Shown one piece after another: positions 61,569 through 64,000 of a stretch of 64,000 bases of DNA. The notes beneath the pieces were generated by a model, which was not told the DNA's origin, made no database searches, and saw only the letters and a list, made by a program, of their open reading frames with translations. The DNA comes from Chromatiales bacterium (lineage in GTDB: Bacteria > Pseudomonadota > Gammaproteobacteria > Chromatiales > Chromatiaceae): assembly GCA_028284585.1 (NCBI GenBank), contig JANQRK010000057.1, positions 62,001-126,000 of the forward strand, read 5' to 3'. Every line of letters begins with the position of its first letter. Within the stretch, counting starts at the first letter, position 1. The translations under genes were made by a program, and so were the position numbers.

Positions 61569-63248
61569 TCAGGCGGCCTGTTCGTTCATCCAAGTCTTGA
61601 CCAACTGCGCGACGCGCTTGGGATCTTCATCCACCAGCAGACGCGCTGCGTCCATGATGTTTTCGTAGCCGCCACCACCGGGCAGGCTCACCGGCTCGCC
61701 GTCGCTACCCAGCAACTGGGCACCGCCTGCGGCGCCTTCCGAGCCGCTCAACGGCCCCTCGATCCGGGCGCCCTCGGCATCGCTCTGCCCGACCAGCTCG
61801 GCCGGGGTTGCAGTCAAACGGCGCAAGGTCGGCCGCAATACAAAGAAGATCAGCACCAAGACCAACAACAATCCGCCGACTTGCTTGATGATGTCCATGA
61901 ACCAGCCCTGCTCCCACAATGGGATCGCTGGTAGCTCAGCCATCGGCTCCGGACTGAGGAAGGCGCTGTTGACCACGCGTACGCTGTCGCCGCGCCGCGC
62001 ATCGAAGCCAACTGCCTCGCGCACCAGCTCGGTCAAACGCTCGATCTCCTCCGGGGTCCGCTCCCGTGTCTTGGCCTGGTCGCCCGTGCCTGGTGTCGTC
62101 ACATCATCGACGACCACGGCAACCGAGAGACGACGCAAGGCAACCGGTGACAAGCGGGTATGACTGATAACCCGATCGAGTTCATAGTTGCGGGTCGACT
62201 GACGGCTCGAGTTCAGCGCGTCGGCGGCCTGTCCATCCGCCCCTGCTGCATCGGCCTGCTGTGGCGCACGTGCCGCCGCCGGCGGCTGGTTGGTCAAGGC
62301 GCCAGGCACGCCACCGATGTCGGCGCCGCGCGTTTGCGCCTCGTTGAGCTGCTCGCTGCGCAATGCCGGCTGATCGGGGTTGTAGCGTTCTTGGGTTTGC
62401 TCGGTAACCGTGAAGTCTACCTCCGCCGTCACCTGGGCACGGACCTTATCGCGACCTACGATCGGCGCCAGCAAGTCCTCGATGCGGGTTGTGAAATGCT
62501 CCTCGATGCGCCGGGTGTGCTCGAACTGAGTAGCCGACAGCTTGAGTTCACGGCTTTCCTGTTCGCCGCTGAGCAATCGCCCCTTGTGATCGATTAGCGT
62601 GACCCGGCCGGGCTCCAGTTCCGGGACACTCGACGCGACCAAGTGGATCACCGCCTCGATTTGATTGTCTTCGAGAGTCCTACCATTGTGCAACCGCAGT
62701 GTTACCGAGGCACTCGGCGGTCGCCGTTTACGAACGAACACCGACTGCTTGGGTAGCGCCAGATGCACGCGTGCACTCTGTACCGAGCCAATGGTCGTTA
62801 TGGTACGGGCGAGTTCACCCTGCAGGGCCTGCTGATAGCGGGCGCGCTCGACGATCTGACTGGTGCCAAAGCCGGTATCCTGCTGCATCAGCTCGAAACC
62901 CATACCGCCGCCGTTCGGCAATCCCTGGCCGGCGAGCTGCATGCGGATTTCTTTGAGCTTAGCCGCCGGGACAAGCACCATACCCGTGGCCTCGTCGACC
63001 CGGTATTCGGCCTCGGTCTGGCGCAGCGCTTCGATCACCTGGCTGGCATCCTTCTCTGCGAGGTTGCCGTACAAGGGCGCAAAATTTGGCGACTGCGACC
63101 AAAGCACAACGGCCACACCGAGTGCGACACTCGCGGCAATGCCGACCATCACGGCGAGCTGGCGCACCCAGGGATTATCGCCGATCGACGGCAGGCCCCC
63201 GCCTACCTCCGCTGCCGGTAATTGCTTCTGATCAGTTGCTTCGGCCAT
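61569..63248 (-). CDS. fliF: Flagellar MS-ring protein FliF
   Basis: Inner-membrane ring scaffold of the basal body, 559 residues. TM helix 1 (~32-50, LAVMVGIAASVALGVAVVLW), periplasmic ring domains (FAPLYGNLAEKDASQVIEALRQ, QTGFGTSQIVERARYQQALQGELARTI, RVHLALPKQSVF), and TM helix 2 (~450-470, VGGLLLVLVLIFFVLRP). A cytoplasmic tail (DAARLLVDEDPKRVAQLVKTWM) binds FliG. The 79-bp gap before it (after fliE) contains a large palindrome. Confidence 0.97.
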   Translation of the reverse strand: MAEATDQKQLPAAEVGGGLPSIGDNPWVRQLAVMVGIAASVALGVAVVLWSQSPNFAPLYGNLAEKDASQVIEALRQTEAEYRVDEATGMVLVPAAKLKEIRMQLAGQGLPNGGGMGFELMQQDTGFGTSQIVERARYQQALQGELARTITTIGSVQSARVHLALPKQSVFVRKRRPPSASVTLRLHNGRTLEDNQIEAVIHLVASSVPELEPGRVTLIDHKGRLLSGEQESRELKLSATQFEHTRRIEEHFTTRIEDLLAPIVGRDKVRAQVTAEVDFTVTEQTQERYNPDQPALRSEQLNEAQTRGADIGGVPGALTNQPPAAARAPQQADAAGADGQAADALNSSRQSTRNYELDRVISHTRLSPVALRRLSVAVVVDDVTTPGTGDQAKTRERTPEEIERLTELVREAVGFDARRGDSVRVVNSAFLSPEPMAELPAIPLWEQGWFMDIIKQVGGLLLVLVLIFFVLRPTLRRLTATPAELVGQSDAEGARIEGPLSGSEGAAGGAQLLGSDGEPVSLPGGGGYENIMDAARLLVDEDPKRVAQLVKTWMNEQAA

Positions 63249-63289
63249 GTTCTCTACTCACACCCTGTTTCTTGGACTGTCGACCACCC

Positions 63290-63322
63290 AGGACCTGTCC
63301 TCACTGAGTGTGGACAGGTCCT
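63290..63322 (-). other. 33-bp near-perfect palindrome between fliE and fliF
   Basis: AGGACCTGTCC and GGACAGGTCCT form 11 perfect pairs around an 11-base centre that is itself CACT-G-AGTG flanked by T/T. As RNA on the minus strand this is a very stable hairpin 5 nt after the fliE stop with no U-run; as DNA it is a classic operator shape. It could cap fliE mRNA, attenuate fliF or bind a protein. Confidence 0.6.
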
Positions 63323-63327
63323 GTGGA

Positions 63328-63651
63328 TCAGATCGGCATGTTCATGACGTCTTTGTAGGCTTCGACGAGTTTGTTGCGAACCTCGACCATGGTCTGAAAC
63401 GACAGACTGGATTTCTGCACAGCGATCATCACCTCGGCCAGGTCCAGCCCCGCCTCGCCGCGCTGAAAGTCGGTGCGCAACTTGCCAGCATGCTGCTGGG
63501 TCTCGTTGACCGAGTCGATCGAGCGCTTCAACAGATCACCGAAGTCGGTCTGCGGGACCTCCGCGACCTCCGCGGGTCCGGCACCGCCGCTCGCCTGGGC
63601 GCGTACCACCCGCATCTGGGCCAGGACCTGGTTGATTTCCGGCGTACTCAT
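63328..63651 (-). CDS. fliE: Flagellar hook-basal body protein FliE
   Basis: Connects the MS-ring to the rod and is the first substrate of flagellar export. 107 residues, helical, with FGDLLKRSIDSVNETQQHAGKLRTDFQRGE and the conserved C-terminal DLAEVMIAVQKSSLSFQTMVEVRNKLVEAYKDVMNMPI. Follows the fleR stop by 80 nt; ATG with GGAG about 11 nt upstream. Confidence 0.97.
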   Translation of the reverse strand: MSTPEINQVLAQMRVVRAQASGGAGPAEVAEVPQTDFGDLLKRSIDSVNETQQHAGKLRTDFQRGEAGLDLAEVMIAVQKSSLSFQTMVEVRNKLVEAYKDVMNMPI

Positions 63652-63731
63652 GCTGGTTAGTCTCCAAGGGTTGTACGTTGTTCTGACACGCGATCAGGCA
63701 GTCCCACTAGCCATGGCAGATCGCGCCCTAA

Positions 63732-64000
63732 TCAATTACCTGGGATCGCCACCCCTGCCTCACGCAGCTTCTGCAACTTGTAGCGCAGTGTGCGCGGGCT
63801 GATGCCCAGCATTTCAGCCGCCTGCTTGCGGCTGCCCGAACCGGTGCGCAAGGCATCCAAGATCATCTGCTCTTCGACGCTGCGCAAATCATCGGTGAGA
63901 CGACCAGTGGCCGTGCCATCGTCGCACGCAGCGGCCGGTGCAACCTCGCCGTCCAAGGCCTCGAAATGAATATCGGCGGCCGCGATGCGCTCGCCGTTAC
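63732..64000 (-). CDS. fleR: Flagellar sigma54 response regulator FleR/FlrC, C-terminal part
   Basis: 3' end of a gene running off the right edge; it stays open from base 64000 (NGERIAAADIHFEALDGEVAP) through a low-complexity linker to the Fis-type HTH LRSVEEQMILDALRTGSGSRKQAAEMLGISPRTLRYKLQKLREAG. The HTH wording and position directly upstream of fliE identify FleR/FlrC, which activates middle flagellar genes including fliEF. Receiver and AAA+ domains are outside the window. Confidence 0.85.
   Translation of the reverse strand, partial: NGERIAAADIHFEALDGEVAPAAACDDGTATGRLTDDLRSVEEQMILDALRTGSGSRKQAAEMLGISPRTLRYKLQKLREAGVAIPGN

Noticed and set aside
63652-63731. TGGC...CTGC pattern before fliE as a sigma54 -24/-12 promoter
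   Set aside because: The GG to GC distance is 11 bases instead of 10, which sigma54 does not tolerate; fliE may instead be transcribed from upstream of fleR.

Overview
The window is an accessory-poor, gene-dense stretch of a gammaproteobacterial chromosome. Gene content and order point to the Chromatiales or a related sulfur-oxidiser-type lineage. The evidence is a 14-gene-type nuo operon behind secG and tRNA-Leu, the order glmM-tpiA-secG, smc-zipA-ligA, alaC/hom/thrC, a PEP-CTERM (Prs) control locus and a Pseudomonas-like fleR-fliEFGHIJ flagellar block. The genus assignment is inference. I see no phage, IS element, CRISPR array or rRNA. Almost every base lies in a gene or a short intergenic gap.

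Layout. (1) 1-12310, minus strand: respiratory complex I, nuoA to nuoM (nuoM runs off the left edge), with a clear sigma70 promoter just upstream of nuoA. (2) 12515-18898, minus: tRNA-Leu(GAG), secG, tpiA, glmM, folP, ftsH and rlmE, a housekeeping string for tRNA, protein export, glycolysis, peptidoglycan precursor, folate, membrane proteolysis and rRNA methylation. yhbY is divergent from rlmE. (3) 19490-24383, minus: carA-carB-greA. (4) 24745-29226: cnoX (with a sigma32-like promoter), a DUF1244 gene, trmO, and a membrane PAS-GGDEF-EAL protein preceded by a 19-codon leader ORF whose stop overlaps its start codon. (5) 29295-33555: a CPA2 antiporter, a small secreted Cys protein, a GYF/pentapeptide-repeat membrane protein, and an orphan FliK-like/FlhB-tail-like pair outside the flagellar cluster. 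(6) 33691-42232: ligA, zipA and smc (minus), then queF and a FGGY (D-ribulokinase-like) kinase (plus).

(7) 42209-52555: exopolysaccharide/PEP-CTERM control region, with prsT, prsR, prsK and a TIGR03013-type sugar transferase on the minus strand and divergent UDP-sugar dehydrogenase and epimerase genes. No exosortase gene is in the window. (8) 52543-57914: a COG4255-type protein, thrC, hom and alaC (amino-acid branch from aspartate plus alanine aminotransferase), and a Mth938-domain protein. (9) 57997-64000, minus: fliJ, fliI, fliH, fliG, fliF, fliE and the 3' end of fleR/flrC, i.e. MS-ring, switch and export ATPase under a sigma54 activator.

The signals I consider most worth a second look are these: the leader-ORF coupling of the c-di-GMP enzyme, a cysteine cluster inserted in threonine synthase, an insertion in the LigA HhH domain, an orphan FlhB-like protein lacking the NPTH cleavage motif, a near-perfect palindrome between fliE and fliF, and a sigma32-like promoter before cnoX. 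No wholly novel multi-gene system is evident.
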